Shown here: in pieces, positions 1-7,798 of the stretch
Layout: every line of letters begins with the position of its first letter
How positions within the stretch are numbered: position 1 is the first letter of the stretch
Position numbers and translations under genes: made by a program
Assembly: GCA_025935475.1 (NCBI GenBank)
Contig: JAICVE010000082.1
Coordinates: 1 to 9,631 of the forward strand
DNA length: 9,631 nt
Source: Nitrospira sp.
GTDB lineage: Bacteria; Nitrospirota; Nitrospiria; Nitrospirales; Nitrospiraceae
Reading direction: 5' to 3'
The notes under the pieces: generated by a model
Told to the model about the DNA's origin: nothing
The model's input: only the letters and a program-made list of their open reading frames with translations
Databases searched by the model: none

Positions 1-49
1 CAGTTCTTACAAGTAATCCTGCCCAAGGTGCATCGACGATGAGTGCGGA

Positions 50-1513
50 TCAGGCGGCGGAGGACGTATCCTGTGTGATCTGCTGTGCCGATAACGGAGC
101 GGCGATCTGCTCCAACGAACGGCCTTCGGCCTTGACGCCCAGCATGAGCTCCACCACAGCGCCCACCAGCATCAATCCAGCCCCAAGCAGATAGCCGTAA
201 AACACGCTTGTCACCGACGTTTCGATCATCCGACCGTAGAGCCAGGGAGCAATGATGCCCGCCCCTTGCGCCACCATGAAGAAAAAAGCGATCGCCATGG
301 CGCGGATTTCCATCGGGAAGATCTCGCTGACCGTGAGGTACGCGGCGCTGGCGCCCGCTGAGGCAAAAAAGAAGATCGACGACCAGGCCAAGAGGTGCGT
401 GGTCACCGTGAACGAGGCAGTCCAAAACAGGTACCCGGTCAGCGCCAGCAGCACTCCCGCCGCGGCATATGTGAAACTAATCATTTGTTTCCGGCCGATC
501 GTGTCGAAAAATCGTCCCAACAACAGAGGTCCGAGAAAATTCCCGAGCGCGAACGGCAACAGATAGAGGCCGATCGTGGTCGTCGGCACGTCGTAATACT
601 TGGTCAGGACGAACGGAAAGGAAAAGGACACCGCGTTGTACATGAAGGATTGCGTGATCATCAACGCAAGCCCCAGAACTGTTCGGCGGGGATAGGACTG
701 AAAGAGTTCCCGCGCCACGGTGCCGATGGTCGTGCCGTGCGGACGTGTGCGCACCGTGATCGAGCCTCTCGCTTCGGGCAGGACCTTTAATCGTTCGTCC
801 CGCGAGACCTGCCGTTCGATGCGTGTGACAATGTCCTCGGCTTCGTCGATCCGGCTGTGGGTCATGAGCCATCGCGGACTTTCCGGGACGAATCGACGAA
901 CCAGAATGATCGCAATCCCAAGCACCGCCCCGAAGATAAAACAGAGACGCCATCCCAACCACTCGGGAATGATGCGTGGGTTCAGCAGTAAGACGGACAG
1001 CAGGGCACCCGTCGCGGAACCGAGCCACCAGCTGCCGTTGATCGCGAGATCCGTGTGGCCGCGGCGCCGGGCCGGTATCAGTTCGTCGATCGCCGAGTTG
1101 ATGGCGGCATATTCCCCTCCAATGCCGGCTCCCGTCAAAAACCGGAAGCACATGAGGCTTGCCAGATCCCAGGCAAACGCCGTGAGGATCGTCGCCGCCA
1201 GATAGAGCAGCAACGTGATCATGAACCACTTTTTCCGTCCCTGTCGGTCCGTGAGATAGGAGAACACGAGCGCCCCAATGACCGACCCCGCCAGATAGGC
1301 CGAAGCCGCCAACCCCACCTCGGATTCAGTGAGCGCGAGCGTCGTCTGATGGGTGAGGACGGGCCCCAAGGCCGCTACGATCGAGACCTCAAGTCCGTCG
1401 AGCAGCCAGGTCACCCCAAGCGCCGACACGACAAGCCAGTGCCAGTTCGACCAGGGTAAACGATCCATCCGCTGAGGAATATTCGTGACGATGAAAGGAG
1501 GCGGCTCGACCAT
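50..1513 (-). CDS. MFS transporter, sugar/metabolite:H+ symporter type
   Basis: Inner-membrane secondary transporter of the major facilitator superfamily, 487 residues with about 12 hydrophobic segments. Family marks seen directly are the loop 2-3 motif YLTDRQGRKK (residues 86-95), its second-half copy GRFFDTIGRK (333-342), an acidic residue in TM1 (D39), the TM4 stretch GAGIGGEY followed by IPARRRG (128-152), VPESPRWL after TM6 (209-216) and EIFPMEIR (397-404). PESPRWL and the GGEY/ARRRG pattern are typical of sugar-porter and metabolite:H+ symporter branches. The substrate cannot be read from sequence. The start lies only 3 nt after the zwf stop, so the two are probably cotranscribed and perhaps translationally coupled; a GGGATGGTGA stretch inside the end of zwf could serve as ribosome binding site. 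A start at Met16 is possible but has no ribosome binding site. The zwf link suggests a sugar, sugar acid or related metabolite, which is inference. Confidence 0.93.
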   Translation of the reverse strand: MVEPPPFIVTNIPQRMDRLPWSNWHWLVVSALGVTWLLDGLEVSIVAALGPVLTHQTTLALTESEVGLAASAYLAGSVIGALVFSYLTDRQGRKKWFMITLLLYLAATILTAFAWDLASLMCFRFLTGAGIGGEYAAINSAIDELIPARRRGHTDLAINGSWWLGSATGALLSVLLLNPRIIPEWLGWRLCFIFGAVLGIAIILVRRFVPESPRWLMTHSRIDEAEDIVTRIERQVSRDERLKVLPEARGSITVRTRPHGTTIGTVARELFQSYPRRTVLGLALMITQSFMYNAVSFSFPFVLTKYYDVPTTTIGLYLLPFALGNFLGPLLLGRFFDTIGRKQMISFTYAAAGVLLALTGYLFWTASFTVTTHLLAWSSIFFFASAGASAAYLTVSEIFPMEIRAMAIAFFFMVAQGAGIIAPWLYGRMIETSVTSVFYGYLLGAGLMLVGAVVELMLGVKAEGRSLEQIAAPLSAQQITQDTSSAA

Positions 1514-1516
1514 TGG

Positions 1517-2980
<1,464 letters not shown>

Positions 2981-3017
2981 AAACCCCCGTCGCCTTTCGT
3001 CTCTCTTGACCGTACGA

Positions 3018-3046
3018 TTTACAGGTTGATCAGGTCAACCCACCAA
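3018..3046 (-). promoter_or_regulatory. Candidate zwf promoter with palindromic spacer (possible operator)
   Basis: On the minus strand a weak -35 (TTGGTG, 3041-3046) and a fair -10 (TGTAAA, 3018-3023, four of six consensus bases) are separated by exactly 17 bp. That 17-bp spacer is itself a palindrome, GGTTGA-CCTGA-TCAACC (plus-strand 3024-3040), with perfect 6-bp arms around a 5-bp centre. The predicted transcript would begin about 30 nt before the zwf start. A dyad between -35 and -10 is a common place for a regulator to bind. The palindrome is seen; its promoter and operator roles are inferred. Confidence 0.35.
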
Positions 3047-3176
3047 ACCCCTGACTAGGATGTGGGACCTTGACCGCGGGATCCAGGAACACCAGAAGGA
3101 CAGGACAGATGAAGCAGGGCTCAGCGCGAATGTTTCCTGAATGAAGGGCGTCGTAAGCGGCGGCGGCAACATCGTA

Positions 3177-3575
3177 TCACGTCGGAAGCAGCGTCACATG
3201 CACGGCTCGTTCGCGAGGCCCGTCCAATTCAACCAACAGCACCGATTGCCAGGTGCCCAAGGCCAATTGTCCGTCCGTCACGGGTACGGTGAGCGAGGGG
3301 CCCAGGATGGATGCGGCCATGTGCGACCAGGCATGCGACGGGTCATGGGCGTGACGAAAACCAATTGACGGAATGATTTGCTCGACAACATCGAGCAGAT
3401 CCTGTTCAGTCCCCTCACCGATCTCGCCGGTTGTGAGGGCTGCGGTGGTATGCGTGATGAAGAGCGCACACAGGCCGTGCCGAATCTTTGCACGTCGGAT
3501 CAGCGACTGAATGCGCTCCGTCAGATCGACGACCTCCTTGAGACGTTCGGTACTCACCCGCAGTACGTCCGCCAT
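3177..3575 (-). CDS. YjbQ family (UPF0047) protein
   Basis: Small cytosolic protein of the YjbQ/UPF0047 family, 132 residues, the usual family length. Members are often annotated as secondary thiamine-phosphate synthases because of weak activity or complementation; their main role is unsettled. Family marks seen are FITHTTAALT (39-48), the histidine cluster HAHDPSHAWSH followed by MAASILGPS (75-94), VPVTDGQLALGTWQS (97-111) and ELDGPRER (116-123). The NE pair that usually follows HTTAALT is replaced by GE (50-51). The start is supported by a strong GGAGG site 10 nt upstream (3586-3590). It lies 86 bp after the lipoprotein stop, and 196 bp separate it from zwf, which probably has its own promoter. 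No thiamine gene is nearby. Confidence 0.93.
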   Translation of the reverse strand: MADVLRVSTERLKEVVDLTERIQSLIRRAKIRHGLCALFITHTTAALTTGEIGEGTEQDLLDVVEQIIPSIGFRHAHDPSHAWSHMAASILGPSLTVPVTDGQLALGTWQSVLLVELDGPRERAVHVTLLPT

Positions 3576-3589
3576 ACGGTCTTTCCCTC

Positions 3590-3661
3590 CCCGATCCGAC
3601 CTCCCCGCATCCTACACAAGCCGGGCGCGAGGAAGAAAGTCTTAGCGACCTGAGGATCGGG
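3590..3661. repeat. 8-bp inverted repeat bracketing the lipoprotein/yjbQ spacer
   Basis: CCCGATCC at 3590-3597 and GGATCGGG at 3654-3661 are perfect inverse copies 56 nt apart. In the minus-strand transcript the first arm begins directly after the lipoprotein stop codon, and the second arm ends on the first base of the GGAGG ribosome binding site of the YjbQ gene. Pairing could affect translation or transcript ends, but chance cannot be excluded. There is no T-run, so it is not a classic intrinsic terminator. Confidence 0.3.
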
Positions 3662-5041
3662 TTAGAGCAGTTGGCCAGGCACTTTGACGATGAAGGCATC
3701 CAACCGGTTGCCGCCGAGATTAGTCGTCCAGATGAAATACCGACCGGTGACGTCGAGATTACCCTTGGGGGACTTGTCGTAGTCCCTTCCTGCCCCCGTC
3801 GGATTCGCGTTTCCACCCGACGCATCGAGATCGGTCATGACCGGGGCGACCACCAATTGGGTCAGGGAACCGTCTAGCCGGAAGCAGAGACTCTCATTTT
3901 GCGCGTAGGTGCGCCGGTCGGCGTTGCTGCCACAGGCATACTGCTGTTCCATCGGAATCCCCGATTGAGCATTCGTATGGCTGATATGCTGGGCCTGCAC
4001 CAGATCCCAGTTGTAGTCCTTGTGATTCACGGGCCCGCGAGTGAATGGCGAGAGGTTCCAGGCTATCGTTGCGTTCGGCATTTTGTTGTACCGGTCATGT
4101 CCGACCACATAGCCGAAACCCGAATCGTGGTGGCCGAGGCTGCCGACACCGGGCAGATTCAGTAACTGCTGTACACTTCCCGTTTGCAGATCGATGATGC
4201 GGTTATCGAAACCATTCTTGCCGTCGATTTGCTCGAAGGTCGTCAGAAAGCGTCCGCTTCTATCGATCTGGCATTCATCCAAGTCGCCGGCTTTCGGGTA
4301 GTAGAGGAGCTGACCGGTAGGTTCCAGATAGACGAGGCACCCCAGGTAGTTCGACGTACCCCTCACCCGCAGCGTCGCGGCATGCACCAGGTCATCATTG
4401 CTGGAGGACATTTGCCAGATATCGCGGGCGGCGCCGAATTGCCCTGCCACGTCGAAGACGACTTCCGACGCATGTGAAAGCACATCATAACGCAGCATCT
4501 TCGAGCCGTCGTTAATGTAGAGGGTACTGGGCCGCGTGGCGCTGAAATACCATCCGGATGTCGTATAGCCGCTCAGATGGTGCCCTGGGGGAAACAGGGG
4601 ACCGCGATTGGTGATTTCCTCTGTAGATTTGTCATAGCTAAAAAGCGTCGGACCCGTCCCACCATGTGCTTTATTGAGCCCAAGGACGATCAACATTTCG
4701 TTGCTGTCGATATGATTGTTCATATTCCGCCAATACGAGTATCCGACCTGCCGGACGCAATCGGCCCCTCCGCAATCTTCTGCGGTCGTAATCCGCATGG
4801 CCTCGGTCAGGTATGGTTGTGGAAACGTGAACTTGCCCCGGCCCTCTGGCAAGAACTCTTGCAGCTCGCTCCTCGACCAACGCGGCCGGATGGCGCTGCC
4901 CGCTGTTTCGATGAATCCCCCCGGCATCGCTGCGCCTAAAGATCTCCCGTCCCCATCGCCGCCGGAGCCACATGAGAAAAGCAACATGGCAGCACAGGGG
5001 ACCAGCAACATGACGGCAAGGTTGTAAAGACGACATACCAT
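3662..5041 (-). CDS. Predicted lipoprotein with beta-propeller-like body, unknown function
   Basis: A 459-residue protein I do not recognise as a named family. The N-terminus has an Arg at position 4, a hydrophobic core (8-22) and a lipobox-like LFSC with the candidate lipidated cysteine at C24, followed by a Gly/Asp-rich linker. Phe at -2 is unusual for a lipobox. The body shows repeated strand-rich units such as LFSYDKSTEEI (133-143), MLRYDVLSHASEVVF (182-196), LVYLEPTGQLLYYP (236-249) and CFRLDGSLTQLVV (386-398). Two longer stretches resemble each other: 257-288 (IDRSGRF...NRIIDLQTG) and 427-456 (LDVTGRYF...DAFIVKV). This is the style of WD40-like propeller blades. C90 and C95 may form a disulfide. 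No catalytic motif is evident. The start has a TGAGG site 7 nt upstream. A binding, scaffold or polysaccharide-related role would be guesswork. Confidence 0.82.
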   Translation of the reverse strand: MVCRLYNLAVMLLVPCAAMLLFSCGSGGDGDGRSLGAAMPGGFIETAGSAIRPRWSRSELQEFLPEGRGKFTFPQPYLTEAMRITTAEDCGGADCVRQVGYSYWRNMNNHIDSNEMLIVLGLNKAHGGTGPTLFSYDKSTEEITNRGPLFPPGHHLSGYTTSGWYFSATRPSTLYINDGSKMLRYDVLSHASEVVFDVAGQFGAARDIWQMSSSNDDLVHAATLRVRGTSNYLGCLVYLEPTGQLLYYPKAGDLDECQIDRSGRFLTTFEQIDGKNGFDNRIIDLQTGSVQQLLNLPGVGSLGHHDSGFGYVVGHDRYNKMPNATIAWNLSPFTRGPVNHKDYNWDLVQAQHISHTNAQSGIPMEQQYACGSNADRRTYAQNESLCFRLDGSLTQLVVAPVMTDLDASGGNANPTGAGRDYDKSPKGNLDVTGRYFIWTTNLGGNRLDAFIVKVPGQLL

Positions 5042-5157
5042 GAGACAACCTCATTTCCGATGGCGATATGGTTTGGTAATGGAGCGCTAGAACTGTTGCG
5101 CTCGAGGTGAACGCACCATACCGCCGACCGAAAACGAGGATGCTAAGAAGCAGGTCA

Positions 5158-5173
5158 GACTTTGTAAAAAGTC
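5158..5173. promoter_or_regulatory. Perfect palindrome GACTTT-N4-AAAGTC
   Basis: Plus-strand GACTTT (5158-5163), GTAA, AAAGTC (5168-5173) form a perfect 6-bp dyad about 117 bp upstream of the lipoprotein start. It could be a regulator-binding site or a small hairpin. It is A/T-rich in a GC-rich neighbourhood. No matching promoter elements were identified. Confidence 0.25.
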
Positions 5174-5220
5174 AGTGAAGATCGGATCGATGGAGAGTAA
5201 AAACAGAAAGGCGAAACCGG

Positions 5221-5328
5221 CTAGTCGGCCAAATGTTTGCGCGGCCGCGAGGCGCGAGTTCGCGCGAGAAGAGAAGACACGAAGAGAGAAACCGCCGTCA
5301 CATACACTCGCATACCCAGGGAACGCAT
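5221..5328 (-). CDS. Candidate small membrane protein or leader peptide, 35 residues
   Basis: An ORF of 35 codons plus TAG, preceded by a full consensus ribosome binding site: AGGAGGT (5334-5340), 5 nt, then ATG. The peptide starts MRSLGMR, has a hydrophobic run VYVTAVSLFVSSLLA (8-22) and ends in a basic tail with Arg 23, 25, 28, 30 and Lys 31. That looks like a small single-span inner-membrane protein, or a signal peptide ending near Ala22. It lies 179 nt upstream of the lipoprotein start on the same strand, so it may be a leader ORF or a separate small gene. I know no family for it. A 47-codon ORF overlaps on the opposite strand but has a poor ribosome binding site. Confidence 0.42.
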   Translation of the reverse strand: MRSLGMRVYVTAVSLFVSSLLARTRASRPRKHLAD

Positions 5329-5363
5329 ACTAGACCTCCTCAGTGATGTGTCTGGATACAAGG

Positions 5364-5390
5364 TAAGGGCCGAAGATTAAGGCCGTCTTA
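5364..5390. promoter_or_regulatory. Imperfect inverted repeat upstream of the AEC permease
   Basis: TAAGGGCC (5364-5371) faces GGCCGTCTTA (5381-5390) across a 9-nt loop. Pairing is TAAG with CTTA and GGCC with GGCC, with a 2-nt bulge. It sits about 65 nt before the permease start and could be an operator or RNA hairpin. It can also be read as an imperfect tandem repeat of TAAGG(G)CCG. Support is weak. Confidence 0.2.
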
Positions 5391-5398
5391 GGCAAAGC

Positions 5399-5419
5399 TT
5401 AGAACCTTCTCACCGGCAT
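5399..5419 (-). other. Six-codon minimal ORF with strong ribosome binding site (possible leader)
   Basis: ATG CCG GTG AGA AGG TTC TAA (peptide MPVRRF) follows AGGAGGG with a 3-nt spacer (5423-5429 on the plus strand). It is upstream of and on the same strand as the 35-codon ORF and the lipoprotein gene. Such minimal ORFs can act as regulatory leaders, but a sequence this short with a purine-rich run nearby may be chance. Confidence 0.2.
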
Positions 5420-5455
5420 TAGCCCTCCTGTTCCATCTCTGTTAGTCTGCCGACC

Positions 5456-6367
5456 ATGCCGCAGGTCCTGCTAGCGTTCATCATTCTGTTCGTCGGCGCG
5501 GCGCTCCTCCGTGCCTCCAACCTGCTCGACCGGTCGCACGCCGAGCGCCTTGCCGCCCTCGTGTTCTCGATTAGCCTTCCGGCGACCATCCTGGTCTCGC
5601 TCGACGAAATTCAGTTCACAGACGAGGCATGGAAGCTCCCGCTGGCGGCCTGCTTCGTCACACTGCCGATGTTGGTCGTCGCGTGGCAACTTTCACAACT
5701 ACTGCATCTGCCCCGCCCGAGCCGGGGGGGATTCCTTCTAGGCACGGGCTGCATCAATTCCATCTACTTTGCCTATCCTGTCATCCTGGCAACCTTCGGC
5801 GACGAGGGGCTCGCACGTGCCGTCCTGTTCGACCTAGGACAGACCACCTTGACCTTGACACTGCTGTATGGTTTGGCGCTCTGGCATGGAACCGGTTCGA
5901 TCCATGCCGGATCAGCCATGCAGCGCTTCATTGCCGCTTCTCCCCTTTGGGCGTTGATCGGCATCCTGGTGTTGAAACTGTTCGGACTGCATCTGCCCAT
6001 CTGGCTGCGGGAATTGCTCATACCGATTCACATGACGACGACGCCGCTTGCGAGCCTCGTGCTGGGGCTGTCGATCAGGTTATCGGGTCAAGGCAACCTG
6101 AGGCTCGCTGCGTTGGGCGTGCTGGTGCGAATGGGCATGGGCGTGGTGTTGGGATTTATCGCTGCGGAAGTTTTACACCTGGCAGGCGTCGAACGAGCGG
6201 TGGTGATCCTGGTGGCGGGAATGCCGTCAGCCGTGACCGCCGTCATCTTTGCAGCCGAGACGGGTCTGGATGAAGAACTAGTCGCCTCGATCGTGGGGTT
6301 GTCTGTGGGCGCCGGCATGGCGCTGCTGCTGTGGGTGCCTCAACTTGCGATCTGGCTAGCGGGCTGA
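5456..6367 (+). CDS. AEC (auxin efflux carrier) family permease
   Basis: Inner-membrane permease of the AEC family (malate, malonate or other organic anion transporters and plant-PIN relatives), 303 residues, normal for bacterial members. About ten hydrophobic segments cover nearly the full length. Family features seen are the N-terminal LLAFIILFVGAALLR segment (5-19), the half-way crossover GCINSIYFAYPV with N101 and P108 (98-109), PLASLVLGLSIRL (197-209) and the C-terminal crossover AGMPSAVTAVIFA (254-266). Substrate cannot be deduced. The start has no clear ribosome binding site, but the N-terminus fits the family and no better start is seen. It is divergent from the lipoprotein leader and convergent with the zinc-ribbon gene. 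It is not clearly part of an operon. Confidence 0.92.
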   Translation: MPQVLLAFIILFVGAALLRASNLLDRSHAERLAALVFSISLPATILVSLDEIQFTDEAWKLPLAACFVTLPMLVVAWQLSQLLHLPRPSRGGFLLGTGCINSIYFAYPVILATFGDEGLARAVLFDLGQTTLTLTLLYGLALWHGTGSIHAGSAMQRFIAASPLWALIGILVLKLFGLHLPIWLRELLIPIHMTTTPLASLVLGLSIRLSGQGNLRLAALGVLVRMGMGVVLGFIAAEVLHLAGVERAVVILVAGMPSAVTAVIFAAETGLDEELVASIVGLSVGAGMALLLWVPQLAIWLAG

Positions 6368-6475
6368 TTCGCTTTCAAATCGCAGATCTCACGCGTTAAA
6401 TCTGATGTTCCCTCCAAGCTTGCTCGTACCTCTTCTTCATCCACTGTGGCGGCCGGTGACTCTATTGGCGGGTGG

Positions 6476-6546
6476 CGCCGAGCGGGGCCCGAGCGCACAG
6501 GTCCCCACACAGGGCGGGGGTGCGAGCACGCTTGGGCTGCTCGGCG
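6476..6546. repeat. GC-rich, self-complementary segment between convergent genes
   Basis: Outer arms CGCCGAGC (6476-6483) and GCTCGGCG (6539-6546) are perfect inverse copies. Nested inside, CCCGAGCG (6488-6495) can pair with CGCTTGGG (6529-6536) with one G-U wobble on plus-strand RNA. Further in, CCCC (6503-6506) faces a GGGGG run (6516-6520). A 71-nt rod-like hairpin is therefore possible. There is no T-run on either side. It may act as a barrier between the convergent permease and zinc-ribbon genes, or be an unknown structured element. Confidence 0.35.
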
Positions 6547-6571
6547 ACACGACCCGGCACAATAAGCCCGC

Positions 6572-6931
6572 TCACGTTTCCATCATTTCCAATCGTGCAT
6601 CGAATTCATGCCCGCAGGACACGCAGCGGATGCAATCGGACTCCACCGTAAATTCGTCCGATCGGATGCCCATGCCGCCGCAATCCGGACAACGTGCCAG
6701 TTGCACGCGCTGGTCGTCCAGCGTTTCGTATTGACTGCCGCGGAAACAATAGACCGGTTTCCCCTCCAGCAGCCACGGATTGCCCGCATTGTCCACCACG
6801 GGAAGGGCGAGATAGTGATGCTTGACATAGTCTTCGATGTCGCGGCTGCTCGCAAATCCATCTTTGATCAATTTGCCGCTTGCCGCCTCATAGAGAGTAT
6901 TGGCTTTGACGATCGCTTTCGTCGGTCCCAT
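6572..6931 (-). CDS. Small zinc-ribbon protein, unknown function
   Basis: A 119-residue cytosolic protein ending in a probable zinc ribbon: CPDC (81-84) and CVSC (103-106), with an extra Cys at 100. The N-terminal part contains KDGFASSRDIEDYVKHHYLA (23-42) and VDNAGNPWLLEG (46-57), which match no domain I know. A longer reading from an ATG at 7033 would overlap the end of the CBS gene. The ATG at 6931 is chosen because AGGAGGT sits 4 nt before it. The gene follows the CBS gene by 52 nt and is probably cotranscribed. The zinc site suggests RNA/DNA or protein binding, or simple structural stabilisation. Function unknown. Confidence 0.85.
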   Translation of the reverse strand: MGPTKAIVKANTLYEAASGKLIKDGFASSRDIEDYVKHHYLALPVVDNAGNPWLLEGKPVYCFRGSQYETLDDQRVQLARCPDCGGMGIRSDEFTVESDCIRCVSCGHEFDARLEMMET

Positions 6932-6983
6932 TGCTACCTCCTGGTGCTGGTGCTTGTCGTTTCGTGTTGGCGATCGAGTACCG

Positions 6984-7760
6984 TCAGACGACTCCGGAGT
7001 AATACCGCAGAATGTTCGAAACGGAAATGACACCGATGATTTCGTCGTCCTGCGCCACCGCCAAATGGCGGGTGGCCTGCTCCTTCATGAGCCGCACCGC
7101 TTCGATGAGCGGCCGGTCTCCGCGAATGGCCACGAGTGGCTTCCTGACACAGGCCTGGACCGAGGTGGTGTTGGCGTCGAGCCCGTTGGCGACGACGTCG
7201 CGCGCGAGCGCGGAGTCGGTAATAAACCCGACGTAGGTCTGACTATCCGTGACGAGGAGAGAGCCGGTTTTCCACTTCTGCATCAAGCGGCCCGCTTCCC
7301 GCAGCGTGGCGGTATGCGGCACGCTGCGAAGATCGGGCGACATATGTTCGGCGACCTGCGGGCCGGTCAGGGCATGCTTGTTCGAGGTCAGTTTCTTCGG
7401 CTCGTTCGCGCGACGGGCCTCTAATTCGCCGACACAGCTTTCCAGCACACGGCTTCGTTGCATAAGGTTTTGCCGTTCGCCGTCCAGGCCAATGCTTTCG
7501 GGAGCCTCCTCAGTCATGTTGACAAGGCCGGCGGCCTCACCCAGCTGCGCATATTGATAGGCGTCCAGCAGGCCGGACGTTTCTCCGAGTAACTCTGCAA
7601 TCAAGCGCTCTGATTCTGAATCAAATTCTTCGAGCGAACGGCCGGCCTTGCCATGCTTTACGAAGAGCGCCAATTCGGCGAGATGCTTGCGCATGCGCTC
7701 GATGCTGCGGTCCAGGGAGAGCCGGGGCTTTTTTGAATTCGTGGTGCGAGTGGCAGCCAT
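6984..7760 (-). CDS. Tandem CBS-domain protein with helical N-terminal domain
   Basis: A 258-residue cytosolic protein. Residues 135-190 form one CBS motif (VAEHMSPDLRSV at its start, VGFITDSALARDVV at its end) and 200-256 a second (VRKPLVAIRGD at its start, IIGVISVSNILRYY at its end). Paired CBS domains form a Bateman module that usually binds adenosine nucleotides and senses energy state. Residues 15-120 are charged and predominantly helical in character, with no enzyme motif, so this is a stand-alone CBS protein rather than an IMPDH or channel. The start has GGAGG 4 nt upstream, and a good promoter lies at 7799-7828. The zinc-ribbon gene follows. The ligand and partner are not evident; a regulatory role is inferred. 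Confidence 0.9.
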   Translation of the reverse strand: MAATRTTNSKKPRLSLDRSIERMRKHLAELALFVKHGKAGRSLEEFDSESERLIAELLGETSGLLDAYQYAQLGEAAGLVNMTEEAPESIGLDGERQNLMQRSRVLESCVGELEARRANEPKKLTSNKHALTGPQVAEHMSPDLRSVPHTATLREAGRLMQKWKTGSLLVTDSQTYVGFITDSALARDVVANGLDANTTSVQACVRKPLVAIRGDRPLIEAVRLMKEQATRHLAVAQDDEIIGVISVSNILRYYSGVV

Positions 7761-7798
7761 AGCACCTCCAATTAGTAGAACGGAGGGAGAGAGGCGGA

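Larger units (their letters stand above)
5042..5455. other. Divergent intergenic region between lipoprotein and AEC permease genes
   Basis: This 414-bp spacer must hold the start signals for the minus-strand lipoprotein and the plus-strand permease. It contains a 35-codon minus ORF with a consensus ribosome binding site (5221-5328), a 6-codon minus ORF with a similar site (5399-5419), a 16-bp palindrome (5158-5173) and an imperfect hairpin (5364-5390). I could not assign a convincing -35/-10 pair on either strand. The long distance and short ORFs suggest a leader-controlled transcript on the minus strand, which is inference. Confidence 0.6.

Noticed and set aside
1..49. Sequence downstream of the transporter stop
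   Set aside because: 49 bp with no frame, hairpin or motif that can be supported.
477..1229. 250-codon minus-strand frame inside the transporter gene
   Set aside because: Alternate-frame shadow of the MFS gene, with His/Arg/Gly-rich composition and no membrane segments or motif.
5190..5333. 47-codon plus-strand ORF antisense to the small membrane ORF
   Set aside because: Only a poor ribosome binding site and a highly basic, featureless product; the minus-strand ORF has much better signals.
5331..5361. Plus-strand promoter TAGACC/GATACA for the permease
   Set aside because: The -10 matches only three of six consensus bases and the -35 overlaps the ribosome binding site of the opposite-strand small ORF; not convincing.
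5629..6273. 214-codon plus-strand frame inside the permease gene
   Set aside because: Out-of-frame shadow of the AEC permease in GC-rich sequence; no start signal and no recognisable domain.
6383..6404. Possible terminator after the permease (CAGAT ... ATCTG)
   Set aside because: Only a 5-bp stem with a 12-nt loop and no T-run.
6572..7033. Longer zinc-ribbon reading starting at 7033
   Set aside because: It would overlap the CBS gene by 50 nt and add 34 residues of unlikely composition, while the ATG at 6931 has an AGGAGGT site at ideal spacing.
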